Both the position numbers and the translations under genes were made by a program. From Dreissena polymorpha (Eukaryota; Mollusca; Bivalvia; Myida; Dreissenidae), in the NCBI RefSeq assembly GCF_020536995.1, contig NC_068359.1, positions 63,943,004 through 64,007,003 on the forward strand: DNA of 64,000 nt. Reading direction: 5' to 3'. Each line of letters begins with the position of its first letter. The stretch's first letter is position 1. Shown here one piece after another: positions 48,794 through 60,379 of the stretch. The notes under the pieces were generated by a model, which was given only the letters and a program-made list of their open reading frames with translations, had not been told where the DNA came from and did not search any database.

Positions 48794-48962
48794 ATGCCGA
48801 AGAGAAAGGTCGCAGCACGGCAAATGCTACCTCCTCAAACAGAAGGTCAGCCCAATGATGGACAGCATGACCAGGAGAAAGAAGAGCCATCGCAGCCACA
48901 TATAAATCCTGAGAAAGCTGAAGCAATTGCCCAGTCAAAAAAAAGTCAAACGCCAGTGAATG
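48794..48962 (+). CDS. Candidate first coding exon, MPKRK protein
   Basis: An ATG (context tcaagATGC) opens MPKRKVAARQMLPPQTEG and continues hydrophilic and Gln/Glu/Lys-rich to SKKSQTPVN. It ends in an excellent 5' splice site, AATG|GTAAGAGT. The peptide is basic at the start, like a nuclear localisation signal, then acidic and disordered. It sits at the edge of a CpG-rich block. I do not recognise the protein, and no following exon was identified. The reading frame continues upstream of the ATG, so the start is a judgement. Confidence 0.35.
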
Positions 48963-49419
48963 GTAAGAGTTGCCTGTGGCCAACAAGCGAAAGGTGATGG
49001 CCAGCTTTATGCCAATGCTCAGGGGAGGCCGTCTACTGAAAACACAAAAATGTATCAGTCGTTTGAAATAATCTCTAAAATGTTTTCAAAGTCACTCTTT
49101 AAATCCGCGCTTTGTGATTCCGCATTTTCACGGCATTAAATTGTTTCAGTTTAGGTACTTGACGCTGTATTTGTTAACAAACAAACCTAATTTGGTAGAG
49201 CCTAGATAGATTACCTTATTTTGACAAAAATAACAGGTCATTGATAAAAGTACAACATTGATACAAATGCTCGCAGAATGCTTAGAACTATTACGAATGC
49301 ATTTCACATTATCCCGAAAGCTCTTTGAATTTTAATTCGAATGACAGTCGGGATCGGTCTCAAGTGTTACTATAAGTATATAAGTACATCAATAAGTATT
49401 TCAGACAATTTATACTCAC

Positions 49420-49594
49420 TCTTGATTAATTTGAATGCGAGGCCCGACTCTTGTACATAGTTCTTGAAACAACTCTGGCTTGAGACGCAAATAAGCTTCG
49501 AAATCGGCCGGGTTCTCGAGACGAAATTCATGCAAAAGGGGTTTCGTATTGCCCGTAGAGGGATCGTCTCTGAATCAAAGGCTTGACCCACCAT
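49420..49594 (-). CDS. Candidate exon, unassigned
   Basis: The minus strand reads from ATG (49,594) MVGQAFDSETIPLRAIRNPF to GLAFKLIK and meets a good donor, gtgagtat, at about 49,419. The composition is protein-like, with no repeats. It lies between the candidate exon at 48,794 (opposite strand) and a DNA transposon. I do not recognise the family and see no partner exon. Confidence 0.25.
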
Positions 49595-49896
49595 CGTCTT
49601 TAACGTCGCTGTGGTTCTTCGAATTACTCAATTATAACCATAGCAGCAACTACAATGTTGAGGCGGTGTCTGGCTATTGCGTGCCTCTCCCTTAGCTTCG
49701 TGACTCGCTGATCTCTGTTCATGACCATAAAACAGCCTGCAAATGAAAGTTTATGGACTGCAAAAGTGGGTTTTGCAATGTTTACAGCATTATTATAGAA
49801 ATTTAAATGGTATAAATGGACATTACAGTATGTACAAAAGCACAGTATAGAGTTTAAAGAAATGTGTTCAAAGATATTGGGGAAAAAAAGATTGTT

Positions 49897-51975
49897 CAGA
49901 GGCGTATTTAGGTGGGGGGCTAAAGCCCCCCCCAGCTGGCTGGCTAGATATGATTTAAAAAAATGAGCCCCTTACAGTTCCAATCCACTTGTGTATTTCC
50001 TGTCATATGCCCCTAATTAGGCCATTAACAGTTGTCAATTTGTGTGATTAGCCCCAGGCATGTGTACAGACGATCTAACCTTCGCCAGCTAAACTGCACG
50101 CTTCATTGACTGTAAGTGATAAACTGTGCTATTTGATTGGCTGAAGGAGATACATTCAACTTATGAAATTCATCGATACATTTAGCTATAGGTAAATGTT
50201 TACAAATGGCTGCCGTATGGGACTTGTGAAAAACAATATCCTCCAATTACCTTCAGTCGAGCGATTAAGGAAACAACTAAAATAATTTCTGAATGAATTC
50301 AAACATTGCCGCAATAAACGATGTACCTAAAAAGATTTATTTCATTCCTGTTAAATCCATGTCAAAATTGTTTATTTAGAGCGTATTTAACCACACAAAG
50401 CCGATAGTTCCATACACATCCGCAAATGACATACACTTCGCGCGTTGTTTACCTCGAGTCGAGAGGTAACATCCGAAAAGCGAGAGTACACAATTGCAAC
50501 AGACATGAGGTCAACAAAACTTCGAAAATTCGATTCACTGAACAAATTTAGAGAAACCGAAAGATTAATTTTACTTTTTTTATAAGTTTAATTTACCATT
50601 TAACAAGTTTCTGTTTTAACGGTCGATCTTCTTTTGAGCAACATTGACATGAAAAAGTGCTCAAGAACTGGAAAAAAACTACAACGTTCGCAATTTGTTC
50701 CAATACAATTTCGGCATATATATTACTATTAAAAGATTTGATAAAATTATCATCAAATCGGGACAGGGTATAACCACTGAACATGTGGATATCGGCATGT
50801 CTCATATTTTCGCGATGTGCGCGCACAGATTGTTACATTCAACAATTTCTGGGAATCGTGAAAAAGTAAACGAATTTCTTTAAAATAAATCAAATACTTG
50901 AAATTATGTGTTTACATTAGCGCAGTGGTCTGCAATAAATGCGCAAGTTTTATGAAGAGTACCGAAAAATGCACGGAAAAGGCATAAATTTGGACTATTT
51001 CAGTTAAAGTAAGATTTTTAATGCACTTAAACTGTTTTTTTCTTATATTAGTCGTGTCTATAATTATTTTCAAGCGTAGTAATGTTATTAAAACAAAATA
51101 CTGGTTTGAGAGACATTTGATTTACCCCTGTGTGTCTGTCTGTCTGTCCGAAAATTCGAATCACTGAACAAATTTAGAGAAACCGAAAGATTAATTTTAC
51201 TTTTTTTTATAATCCCATTTACCATTTAACAAGTTTCTGTTTTAACGGTCGATCTTCTTTTGAGCAACATTGACATGAAAAAGTGCTCAAGAACTGGAGA
51301 AAAAAAAAAACGTTTGCAATTTGTTCCAATACAATTTCGGCATATATATTGCTATTAAAAGATTTGATAATATTATCATCAATTCGGGACAGGGTATACC
51401 CACTGAACATGTGAATATCGGCATGACTCATATTTTCGCGATGTGCGCGCACAGATTGTTCCATGCAACAATTTCTGGGAATCGTGAAAAATAAACGAAT
51501 TTTCTTTAAAATAAATCAAATACTTGAAATTATGTGTTTACACTAGCGCAGTGGTCTGCAATTTATGCGCAAGTTTAATGAAGAGTACCGAAAAAATGCA
51601 TGGAAAAGGCATAAATTTGGACTATTTCTGTTGAAGTAAGATTTTTAATGCAATTAAACTGTTTTTTTTTCTTATTTTAGTCGTGTCTATAATTGTTTTA
51701 AGCGTAGTAATGTTATTAAAACAAAATACTGGTTTGAGAGACATTTGATTTACCCCTGTGTGTCTGTCTGTCTGTCTGTCTGTCTGTGTGTCTGTCACAC
51801 TTGATGTCTAAACTCAAGTTTTTGTTTTACATGCACTTTTATCATGCAAAATGCTGATAAGATAGCATGAAATTTAAGAAACCATTAAAAAAAATCAACG
51901 ACGGAAGGGGACAACCCTTCCGCACCCTCCCCAGTTGAGCCTCCCCCCTCGGAAAAAATTCTGGATACGCCTCTG
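49897..51975. mobile_element. Non-autonomous DNA transposon with TIRs, ~2.08 kb
   Basis: The ends are CAGAGGCGTATttagg (left) and its inverse ...gGATACGCCTCTG (right). Short poly-G/poly-C tracts lie just inside. Both ends are flanked by TTGTT (49,892-49,896 and 51,976-51,980), a 5-bp target duplication. No transposase is present. The interior holds a ~630-bp direct duplication. The superfamily is not settled from the termini alone. Confidence 0.8.
50520..51780. repeat. ~630-bp tandem duplication within the transposon
   Basis: Copy 1 starts cgaaaattcgattcactgaa near 50,522. Copy 2 starts cgaaaattcgaatcactgaa near 51,149. Each runs through ggtcgatcttcttttgagca and gagacatttgatttacccct into a (tctg)n tract. 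Both copies keep a ~75-codon open frame on the minus strand with ADIHMFSGYTLSR and SNIYAEIVLEQIANV. Differences are scattered point changes and small indels. Confidence 0.9.
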
Positions 51976-52427
51976 TTGTTGATAGTTTTCTGTTAATCTG
52001 TGTGACCACCTATAAAGAAAAAAGGTTCTAAATAAGTTCTTATGACATAACAATTTTATTTGAACATATCAATCAAATTGCATTTAATGTGTTCATATGG
52101 TTTATAGGAAACTAAAAAATAATCTTAAAATTAGTAATTAAATATTGCAGACAGCAAAGATTAACAATGACCTTAGTCAAAATTTGACACTTCTTCTTCA
52201 TGGCAACTGCATTTATAATAATAAAATTAAAGATTTTGAATGTTAATGATACCATATATAAAACAAAATGAAATGATTTTGTTTAGTCCCCATGGTTTGT
52301 GTTCTAAAATTTCTTTGTAAAAAACCTAAAAACTCAGAAAAAATGATTGTAAAGCATACAGCAACAACACAGTTTTGCCATCAATATGATGTTAAAATGA
52401 TTGATTACCGATGAAATCTGATAATAA

Positions 52428-52712
52428 ACAAGAGCACCGCATATCTGGTGCCACGCTGAGCTGTGAAAGCTTGTCAGAATTTTATATTTTTGTAGAGGTC
52501 ACAGTGACATTGACCTATAACCTAGTGACCCAAAATGGGTGTGGCGTTTAGAACTCATCAAAGTGCATCTGCATATGAAGTTTCAAAGTTGAAGGTGGAA
52601 GCACTTTGATTTTAGAGTCAAATGTTAAGGTTTTAGCACATTGCCTACAGCGGACAGGCGGACGTTGGACAACTAGCTGGCTATGACAATAGCTCGGGTT
52701 TTCTCTCTCCGA
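52428..52712 (+). repeat. CAAGAGCACCGC-type interspersed repeat, fuller copy
   Basis: It starts acaagagcaccgcatatctg, contains gacctataacctagtgaccc and atatgaagtttcaaagttg, and ends gacaatagctcgggttttc. Same family as 15,190-15,500. A minus-strand open frame across it is accidental. Confidence 0.75.
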
Positions 52713-53043
52713 AAACAGCCTCGCTAAAAATACAACTTTGAGCATCTTACAACTGTAACTTGCCAAAAACAAATCTCCTTGGTTTAAAAGTCATAGTGTT
52801 TTGACAGTTTTTGTATAAAATGACATATTTGGTACATTTAATACATGTTTTCAGTAAATTTACTTCAACAGTGAAAACTTTTCAAACCTACTTTAAAATT
52901 AGCCATTATTAATATTCAGATAACTTAAGTTTTAGTTGTAACCATTGCGTAAAGTTAGCCAAGTGTGTGATCCTTGACCTTTACTTCCAGTTAATAATTG
53001 CAGCGCTTAAACAACTGAAACTTGATTGGTATTGTTGGCCCCA

Positions 53044-53387
53044 TACTACTTAAAAGTACCCGGGGTACTCTTAAGTACACTTCGATGTACCCTGGGTACA
53101 GATTTTTATTTCTGCCTAAAATCTGATGTCATCAAACGCACTTCCGAATACGAAACAAAATCATCTTTGAACAAAACCTAACTCAATATGCTTTTTTGAG
53201 TACGAGTTTCGATAATATCATCGCGGAGGCCATTTCACAGAATGTAAACAGAAACATTATTAATTTGAAAATAGAGCCAACAACAGCAGATTTAGCCTAA
53301 GTATTCCTGGGTATGTTTAAGTATATTTTCTGTGCCCAGGGTATATTGTAGCATACATAAGAGTACCCAGGGAACTTTTAAGTAGTA
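53044..53387. mobile_element. MITE-like element with ~35-bp TIRs
   Basis: The left end tactacttaaaagtacccgg...gggtactcttaag and the right end ...agagtacccagggaactttt then aagtagta are inverted with few mismatches. The 344-bp element has no coding capacity. Subterminal copies of gtaccctgggtac recur inside. Confidence 0.7.
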
Positions 53388-53630
53388 CCAGAGCTGACAA
53401 AGACCAATCTAACTCAACTGAGCTAACATGTCGACGGGTTGTATCTCACAGTCTCTACAGTATATTTTATTTTACGCAGTTTTGACAAAATGATATATGC
53501 ATGATATTATTTCCAAAGAAATGGATCTTGATGCAGAACTTCTGCTTAAACTGTAAATGTGCCAAATTCAACAATAAAGTGACAACCGTATACACATTTA
53601 TAAGAAGCGCTGTTGACATATCAATTAAAA

Positions 53631-53827
53631 TTGTATACAGTAATCTACGTTTTTGTAAATAGTTGCCTTTTTTATTATACTGCTGTGTCAATGAATGACA
53701 ATTATACAGTAATCTGTGCTAAAATTAATTGAATTAATATTAGCACAGAATACTGTATAATTGTCATTCATTGACACAGCAGTATAATATGAATGCAACT
53801 ATTTACAAAAACGTAGATTATACAATT
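53631..53827. mobile_element. Fold-back element, ~95-bp arms
   Basis: The arms 53,631-53,730 and 53,731-53,827 are near-perfect reverse complements. Examples: gctgtgtcaatgaatgacaa/ttgtcattcattgacacagc and aatctacgtttttgtaaata/tatttacaaaaacgtagatt. There is almost no loop. It is a MITE or inverted duplication that would form a long cruciform or hairpin RNA. Confidence 0.9.
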
Positions 53828-55640
53828 CTAATATATAATTATTACAGAAAAAGTATACTTTTACCCATGTTTACATTGAATCAATTCTATCACTCAGCAA
53901 ACGTCACATTTGTTGAGTTCAACTTGGCGTCTTGTGATGGATAAAGACTTGTTCAAAACGAAAGTTGAATGAATTGTCAAAAGGAAAATCGAACAAATCA
54001 TGACAACAATCGATTCGAACATGTAAAATATCCTCTTTTAGCAAAACTCCAATCCACAATCGTACACAATAGATCCTGCACAATCAACGCAGTATCTTCC
54101 CATGCCCTACCAAGATCTTAATATAGATAAAGGTTTAAATTAACTAAAATGATGTTGCGCTGGTAGATTTCGTAGTCTACGTTCGGTTCTCCGAAATATC
54201 GGTGCATACGCCGCCATATTTACGCTAAATTACTGAGTTACGTGAGCCTTTGAGCACACGTAACTTTACGTGCAAAAATACGGTAAACGTAACTTTACGA
54301 AGTTTATAGAAACGCTACTCACTGAACTTTTTGCACTTGCGCATGATTTTTGAACGTACGTAGTTTTAAGAAACGCTCCCCAGGAGAATTAAGGGGTGTT
54401 GCGGCAGTTTATTTAACCGATGATATATGTATAGCAACACCGATGATGCTATTATCACAACTCAATATTTTTGTTATCAGTATCATAGAAATGACCGAGT
54501 TGGTTCATAATACAATTGTCAGTGTTAACTTTTTGTTACTTTATTTTTCTTTCTTTAATTTCATACTTGTTTTATACTGGAGCTCTTTAGTCCTGTTGTT
54601 TACATTTATCAATTTAAAGCATTTAAACACAAACTTCAAAACATGCCGAAATCTGTGAACATGTAAGTTATTAATGATTAAGGTCGAGCTTGATACTGTA
54701 TGGTATTATGTTTGTGATTAAGTATTGTGTTTTTTTTAATGTTTTTGGTTAGCTATTGTAATCCCAGTTAAGATTGTAAACAATTTCTAATGTTTATGCA
54801 TATTTCTGACAATCTATGTACCGGTACTTGGGCTTTGTCTTATTGCTGTTTTTTTTAATGAAATTTGACGTCTAGACGGTAGGGATAATTAAAACAAAAT
54901 ATCTCTGTTGAAAGTGCGGTGACCCCCTTTTTTATTTGTGTTTTATGATGACAATACGTAGATGAACATATTTGAGCAGTTTCGCAGAATTCTATTTGGC
55001 AGAAAAAAAATCCATTTATGTGGTTAAAATAGTATAAAATGATGTATTTTTTGGGTGACATAAAAAATAAAAATATAAATTCTAAAAATTTAACTTGTGT
55101 ACTCCATTTTATTTGTAGTGTTTGGTTTTATTAAATGGTATATGATGTATCTTAGCTTAAATTTTATCTACATGTTGCCAATTTCATAGGTTATTAATTA
55201 TTTTTACACAATTTTAGTTTTTTAGTTTTATTGAAAAAGTACATGTTATATAATGGTAAATAAAATCAAAACAAGGCCGTTGACCCTATGTTTTTTTTTC
55301 ATATAGTATTTGTATGTATATCTTAAACATAATTTTTTGACAAAATCAATTTGGTGGAAAAAATAAGCAAAACTGCAGCAACCGCCCTTTAGTCATTAAC
55401 ATATTATTGTCACTCTCCGCGCAGGGATTAGTCTGAACCAGCATAGCTGGATCAATTCCCAATCGTGCTACATCGGCTATCTCCGGACTCCTCCGTAAGA
55501 TGGATCAAATGCCTGCATTCATTACCAACATGATGATAACTTAGCCACGTGGTACAATAATTTTACCGTTGTCATTTCTCCTTTTTTTTATTTGAGGAAA
55601 TTTAATTTTTAGTATGAACCTAAATGTATACACTATTTTC
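53828..55640. other. AT-rich stretch, no gene seen
   Basis: No supported exon or RNA gene. Short words such as cgtaactttacg recur near 54,260-54,300. A hydrophobic open frame at 54,350-54,658 (plus) lacks family features. Confidence 0.35.
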
Positions 55641-55649
55641 AACTATAAA

Positions 55650-55830
55650 TGTACATTCTTTCCTAGCGGGATTCTCAAACGCAAAAACCAACAAGCGTTA
55701 ATCAAAACAGAACATAACCAACGTGCTTGATATGCGTTTTAATAACATTGTGTAGCACATTTCATCGAATCAATAACAACAAAAAACAACAAATACAACA
55801 ACCAACTAAGTATAAGTATGCCATTCTTAT
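55650..55830. repeat. 3' flank of the RASSF-like unit, shared with arms
   Basis: gggattctcaaacgcaaaaa ... tttaataacattgtgtagca ... acaacaaaaaacaacaaata follows 35,130-35,265 and, inverted, 38,113-38,240. It is therefore part of the ancestral duplicated unit. Confidence 0.7.
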
Positions 55831-55873
55831 CACGTGACGTCACTCCCTGTGTCATTCATATCACGTGACGTCA
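55831..55873. promoter_or_regulatory. Twin E-box/CRE composite sites
   Basis: CACGTGACGTCA occurs at 55,831-55,842 and at 55,862-55,873, 31 bases apart, each preceded by atat or ttat. The 12-mer merges an E-box (CACGTG) with a CRE (TGACGTCA). It lies downstream of the RASSF-like stop codon, so a promoter role is doubtful. Confidence 0.35.
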
Positions 55874-55963
55874 TTTCCTGTAACTCTCTCATGGACGAGT
55901 GGACCAGATCTTCTCCCCACATCAGCTTACTTGGCCGGGGCCGCTAAGCGTTATCTCGCACTA

Positions 55964-56773
55964 TTATAGAACGTTCTTCTCCAGCTCTCCGACGCTGCTG
56001 CAGTCGCTGTCATTGCAGAACGCGCTTTCAGACTGTGACCAGTTGAAATCCGCGTTGCACGTGTGGTTGAAATCGGCTACGAAGCACTTGTTAAGCTCGC
56101 TTACGTCGGATCCACTATCGCTAAGTCCGTCTTCCTCTGAGTCCAAACAAGTGACGCGCATCCGGTCCGGCTGCAATCTTGACGCAACAGACTCCCTGTC
56201 CATGTCCTCATCGCGTAACCTCCCCAGAAGCACTTCTGCCAATGCCTTGTATGCCTCAGCGTCATGCTCGGCATTCAGCTGCGAAGTGGACCGGTTGCTG
56301 TAAAAATCCACGTCATGAAAAAAGCGACTCAGTATGTCCTGTTTTCCAAGAACTTCGTCAGGTTTACCGGCAGTTGAGGCGCAGTATTTTTCTGTGACTG
56401 CCTCCCGGCGAGGGCCCGTACATACGCGTCTAGCTGACGACTTCCTTCCGTGAGTCAGTCGGTAAAGTATCCTTTGCGCACGTGACATGCTCGCCAGTCT
56501 GCATGTGTACGCATCTACTGGTCGGATCACCAACGACTTCCGGAACCACTCGGCGCCCCATGACGAAACAACCTTGAGCGCCGACGACTTCATCGAAAGC
56601 AGTATCTCCTTCTCACTGGTCGACTCGAACATCGCATGGTCAGAGTTTCCGCTGTTCGAGGTGAACATGCGGATGACGTCAAAGCATGTAGTGGTCTTTG
56701 TTACCTCACAGGGAACGACAATGCCAGCGACTGTCACGTAAATAGTAGTCATCGTTGTATCAGTGCACGGCGT
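55964..56773 (-). CDS. RASSF7-10-like protein with N-terminal RA/UBL domain
   Basis: An intact ORF of 262 codons (ATG 56,752, stop 55,964). Residues 3-55 resemble the ubiquitin-like RA domain at the N-terminus of RASSF7-10: IYVTVAGIVVPCEVTKTTTC, then DVIRMF, then MFESTSEKEILLSMKSSALK and SSWGAEWFRKSLVIRP. These parallel the conserved TTC-x-DVI, E-x3-ER-L, ILK-W-x-x-WG and V-F-x-x-R positions. A basic stretch with MSRAQRILYRL follows. The C-terminal half is acidic, with EEDGLSDSGSDVSELNKCF and GELEKNVL at the end. Family members usually have coiled coils after the RA domain and are longer, so this is short and divergent. A splice acceptor (ttgtag) lies 21 bases before the ATG, implying a non-coding first exon. 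Function is inferred only: Ras-family binding or scaffolding. Confidence 0.55.
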   Translation of the reverse strand, partial: TPCTDTTMTTIYVTVAGIVVPCEVTKTTTCFDVIRMFTSNSGNSDHAMFESTSEKEILLSMKSSALKVVSSWGAEWFRKSLVIRPVDAYTCRLASMSRAQRILYRLTHGRKSSARRVCTGPRREAVTEKYCASTAGKPDEVLGKQDILSRFFHDVDFYSNRSTSQLNAEHDAEAYKALAEVLLGRLRDEDMDRESVASRLQPDRMRVTCLDSEEDGLSDSGSDVSELNKCFVADFNHTCNADFNWSQSESAFCNDSDCSSVGELEKNVL

Positions 56774-57040
56774 CTACAAATATACATAGATTTATATTGA
56801 TAAAGTTATGCTTTGTAGAACTTTATTAAATTAACATGACAATTTGTAAACTTAACAAATACCGGTAAACAATTGTATACTAGTATATTATTAAAAAATA
56901 CATGTTGAGTTTTACATCTAAAGCATCATAAAACATTAAGTCCATCAGATAATTTTTACATATTGAATAATGAACTCTTATTACGAACAAAATCTATTCG
57001 TACTTACTGATTTCGGGAGAGTGAAAATATTTCGGAATTA
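56774..57040. other. Divergent intergenic region, proximal part
   Basis: AT-rich DNA between the two head-to-head RASSF-like copies. No clear TATA box can be tied to either. Confidence 0.35.
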
Positions 57041-57049
57041 GTTGTATGT

Positions 57050-57480
57050 TGGACGTAAGGCTTTGTTTTTTCTATATGGATGTCCTTGTAATTATTTGGA
57101 TTATAGGTACTTGTGGTCCTTTTATTTACTAAGAGCCTCATTAAAGCACGCACGATTGTCAGGGGACACGTGTAAATTGGCGAGTTTGAGTAGCTAGTTG
57201 ACACGAGCACCTCTTTCAAAGGCGTAATTAATTGACACGAGTCACTGTTTGCTTTTAATTAACGTGTAGCGGGTGTGTTTGTATGATTTAATTTAAAATA
57301 TTAACACCGTTGTTTTGTTTGCAGATAAAATAATTATGCTGTTCATTAATAGGGCGAAATGACTTTGATTAGTAAATTAGTTCAATGAATGAGTGATAAT
57401 CGCTTTAATAAAAGGTGTCATGTTATTTTCTTTTCATTTCTCCCGCAAGATGAGAACACTTATTGACAGGACTAAAACAC
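57050..57480. repeat. Upstream flank of RASSF-like unit, matches 35.29-35.76 kb
   Basis: Shares ttggacgtaaggc, cctcattaaagcacgcacga, agttgacacgagcacctctt and gagaacacttattga-type words in the same order and orientation as 35,290-35,760. Confidence 0.75.
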
Positions 57481-57851
57481 GATCATATTAAGTAAATAAA
57501 AGGCCATTTTTATGTGGCGGACCATTATGTTTTATGTGTAGGACAAATACACAATCCGAAATACTTGTTAGATTCGTTCGATGCTAAAAGAACGTTTGCG
57601 TTGTATAATTGTCAGGGGCGTCGAAAGCAAATTGACATGTGTATCTTTTACATTTTGAAGACAAGATGCGATGTAACAATACCAACATTCACTTATTTGT
57701 TTATGATACAGTACGAACGAAATTGAGTTTAAAGACTCAACGACTTTATGCATAGTCATTATAATCTTTGTTATTGTTTAAAATGTTTATGTTGAAATAA
57801 ATACTATTTTCAAAGCTTACGGTATATTTAAAACGTATGTTTGTTTTTCAG

Positions 57852-58412
57852 ATGCCGTGTTTTGACAGAACTATGACTACTATTTACGTGACATATTCTG
57901 GCATTGTTGTTCCTTGTGACATCACAAACGCTACCACGTGTTATGACGTCATCCGCTTGTTTTGGTCGAGCAGACGCACACGCTTCTATGCGATGTTCGA
58001 GTCAACCAGCGAAAAGCAGAAGCTGCTTTCGATGGAATAGTCGGTGAACATGGTCATGACGTCATGGGGCATCGAGGGTTTCCGGAAGTCATTTGTTATC
58101 CGACCGGTGGACGCGCACACATTCGGACTAGCGAGGATGTCGCGTGAACAAAGAAGGCGTCATCGTCTGACCAGAGGAGATAAAACGTCTGCTAGTCACG
58201 CGTTTTCGGAACTCCACGTGGGAGAGTATAGTGAGATAGGAGAAGGAAAATCCCGCCCCTCGTATGCCGAAGACTGACGAATATCGAGGGAAATCAGACA
58301 TTATGAGTCGCTTTATTCGTGACACAGATTTTTACGATGCACGGTTTTCTTCGCGACTGAATGACTCACATGAAGCCGGTGAAAGGACGATTTCACCGAG
58401 GAACTTCCAATG
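57852..58412 (+). pseudogene. RASSF-like gene, second copy, broken
   Basis: After tgtttttcag the plus strand reads MPCFDR-MTTIYVTYSGIVV, then ATTCYDVIRLF and MFESTSEKQKLLSME, a TAG (58,038-58,040), and in the same frame MTSWGIEGFRKSFVIRPVDA and MSREQRRRHRLTRG. A frame change near 58,265 follows. The other frame then gives SDIMSRFIRDTDFYDARF and SSRLNDSH, matching DILSRFFHDVDFYSN of the intact gene. It ends at a TGA near 58,412, losing the acidic C-terminus. It is head to head with the intact copy, about 1.1 kb apart, and shares its splice acceptor just upstream of the coding start. Confidence 0.75.
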
Positions 58413-58669
58413 AGGACACCTTGTGACGGCATGGAGACAGAATTACTTCATATAGAAAAGAATACTAATTTATTTAGACAATATGATAGTTTTCGATATC
58501 AAACAGACAACAATTGTGTATTCTTGATCTGCGAAATTGACACGCGAGACTCAAGTAACTTTATAAACCATACCTTACGTTTATCTGAGACCGTGTTAGC
58601 ATTATATACACTTCTGCGGCACTCGATCAAAATCTGTCGTGAGATCAGGTTCATTTGAAATGTGTATAA

Positions 58670-59780
58670 AAATGCACGTTCAAGAAGGGATACATAAAAT
58701 AGAGTTCAGAAACATGAACATTCCTAGAGACAGACTGATAAGATAAAATAATAACACTTTTTATGACCGTAATATTATCCGATTTCACTAAATTTTTAAC
58801 AGACAATCGAACACAATATATCATGAAATATTATACCTTGAGACATTATGGTCGATTTATCTTATATAGTATTACGTAGTAATATAAATAACATAAACGT
58901 GTGCAAAATGTACTTATTCCAAAAAGGCGGCTATTATTATCGTATATCATATTTTCCACTAGCATTTATCAAACGCAACTTATTTCTATTTAAGATAAAA
59001 TCAAATGTAACAGCAGTCATATTTACTTTTATATTTCAAAGTTAATCCACCGAGTACCTTCTTGGAAAATTAGAATATCACAATTCTATACAATGCCTAC
59101 CTAATTAATTAAAAAAAAAACACATTAAAAATATTTCAGCGAAAATCAAATGCCTACCTAGAAAAAAAACTATTAAAACGGAAACGTTCCTGAGTAATAA
59201 TTGTTTCAAACAATAGTACATGGACTTTCCTTGTTCTCGCATTATAAAGCACGGGAAGACATCATGCACTTCGACATACACACGGGACTTAAAAAATAAG
59301 ATTTAACTTCGAGTTAACGACATACCATTTTATTTATCGTTGTCTTTCAGCCATTTACAACGGTTATGAGTTCTGATGTGTAGGGATGACACCAAGAAGG
59401 TGTTAGCAAGCATGTGTGAAGTACTATCCAAGCTTAATAACAAACATGAGTATTTTGTGTGTGTTTTTTACAACAATTTGTGACAATGCGGACAAAATAC
59501 TAGTATCTGATAGTATTTATTTAAAAAAAAGCTTTGCAAATTAATTGGAAACTGTATAATCATTTTGTAACTGAGATGTTTTCTTTATTAATTTTAAAAA
59601 GTTGTCTTTACACTCAAGTAAAGTGCATTTTAAATGTTTCATACATGAATGTATCTTTTTGCGCAAAATTAGTTGGGGTTCATGGGTGGTTAGTTTATTT
59701 GACATCTGTAAAAAAAATGCAAGTGTTATAATTTCCTGTAGTTTATTTGAACTGTTTACTTTAGTTAAATAAGTTTGCTA
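58670..59780. repeat. RASSF-unit flank containing the LINE empty site
   Basis: Parts follow 36,210-36,530 (tttgacaacaatttg.gata, agcaagcatgtatcttttt-like atgaatgtatctttttgcgc, gttggggttcatgg) and then 37,440-37,560 (gtgttataatttc, gaatgacaagaaagta). The ~0.9-kb LINE fragment of 36,533-37,445 is absent at about 59,709. No gene is seen. Confidence 0.65.
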
Positions 59781-59839
59781 GCCGTGTTGGGGGAATGACA
59801 AGAAAGTAACTAAACATTTTAATTACAGACCATATTACG

Positions 59840-60349
59840 TTATCAATTTTAATACCAAATGAAGATCTTTTTCATCAATGAATACATGTTTATTTAATGC
59901 TGAATGAAAAAATCGCGAATAATTTATTTTCTCACTAGCCTAACTATGGACTTCTTTTTCATATTTCAAATTTAAATGAGATATTTACATATTACAAACA
60001 TGACATATCAGCAATAAAATCATACAAAATCTTCAAATGCTAAAGATTAATAGCTGTATATTTTAACAATTCATTTAGAGTCACAAATCCGTCTTAACCT
60101 ACCAAATTGAATGTTGACATATTTACCTAAAAAAATGCCTTTCCGGTTAGTTATCATAACGTTGGTGTATTTTCGTCATGGGCAATGATGATAATCTTAT
60201 TACATATTCAGGGTACATGTATTTTAAATCTCATTCTGTACTCAGCGTTTCATTATCCACCATTGTGTGTTCCAGGTTATCATTCCAAATTAATGACGTT
60301 GTCATTTAGAAATCAAAGAGAAATCAACAAGTTATTTCAATGAAGTCAC
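59840..60349. repeat. Direct repeat, copy 1 (with 61,070-61,576)
   Basis: Landmarks tgaatgaaaaaatcgcgaat, aactatggacttctttttca, agggtacatgtattttaaat and gttccaggttatcattccaa occur in the same order 1.23 kb downstream. It is non-coding. Confidence 0.9.
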
Positions 60350-60379
60350 TCGGTCATGTTAAAGTCAGCCCTTCGTTAC

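Noticed and set aside
54350-54658. 102-codon hydrophobic plus-strand frame
   Set aside because: AT-rich composition makes Phe/Leu/Ile-rich frames likely. No splice sites or family signature.
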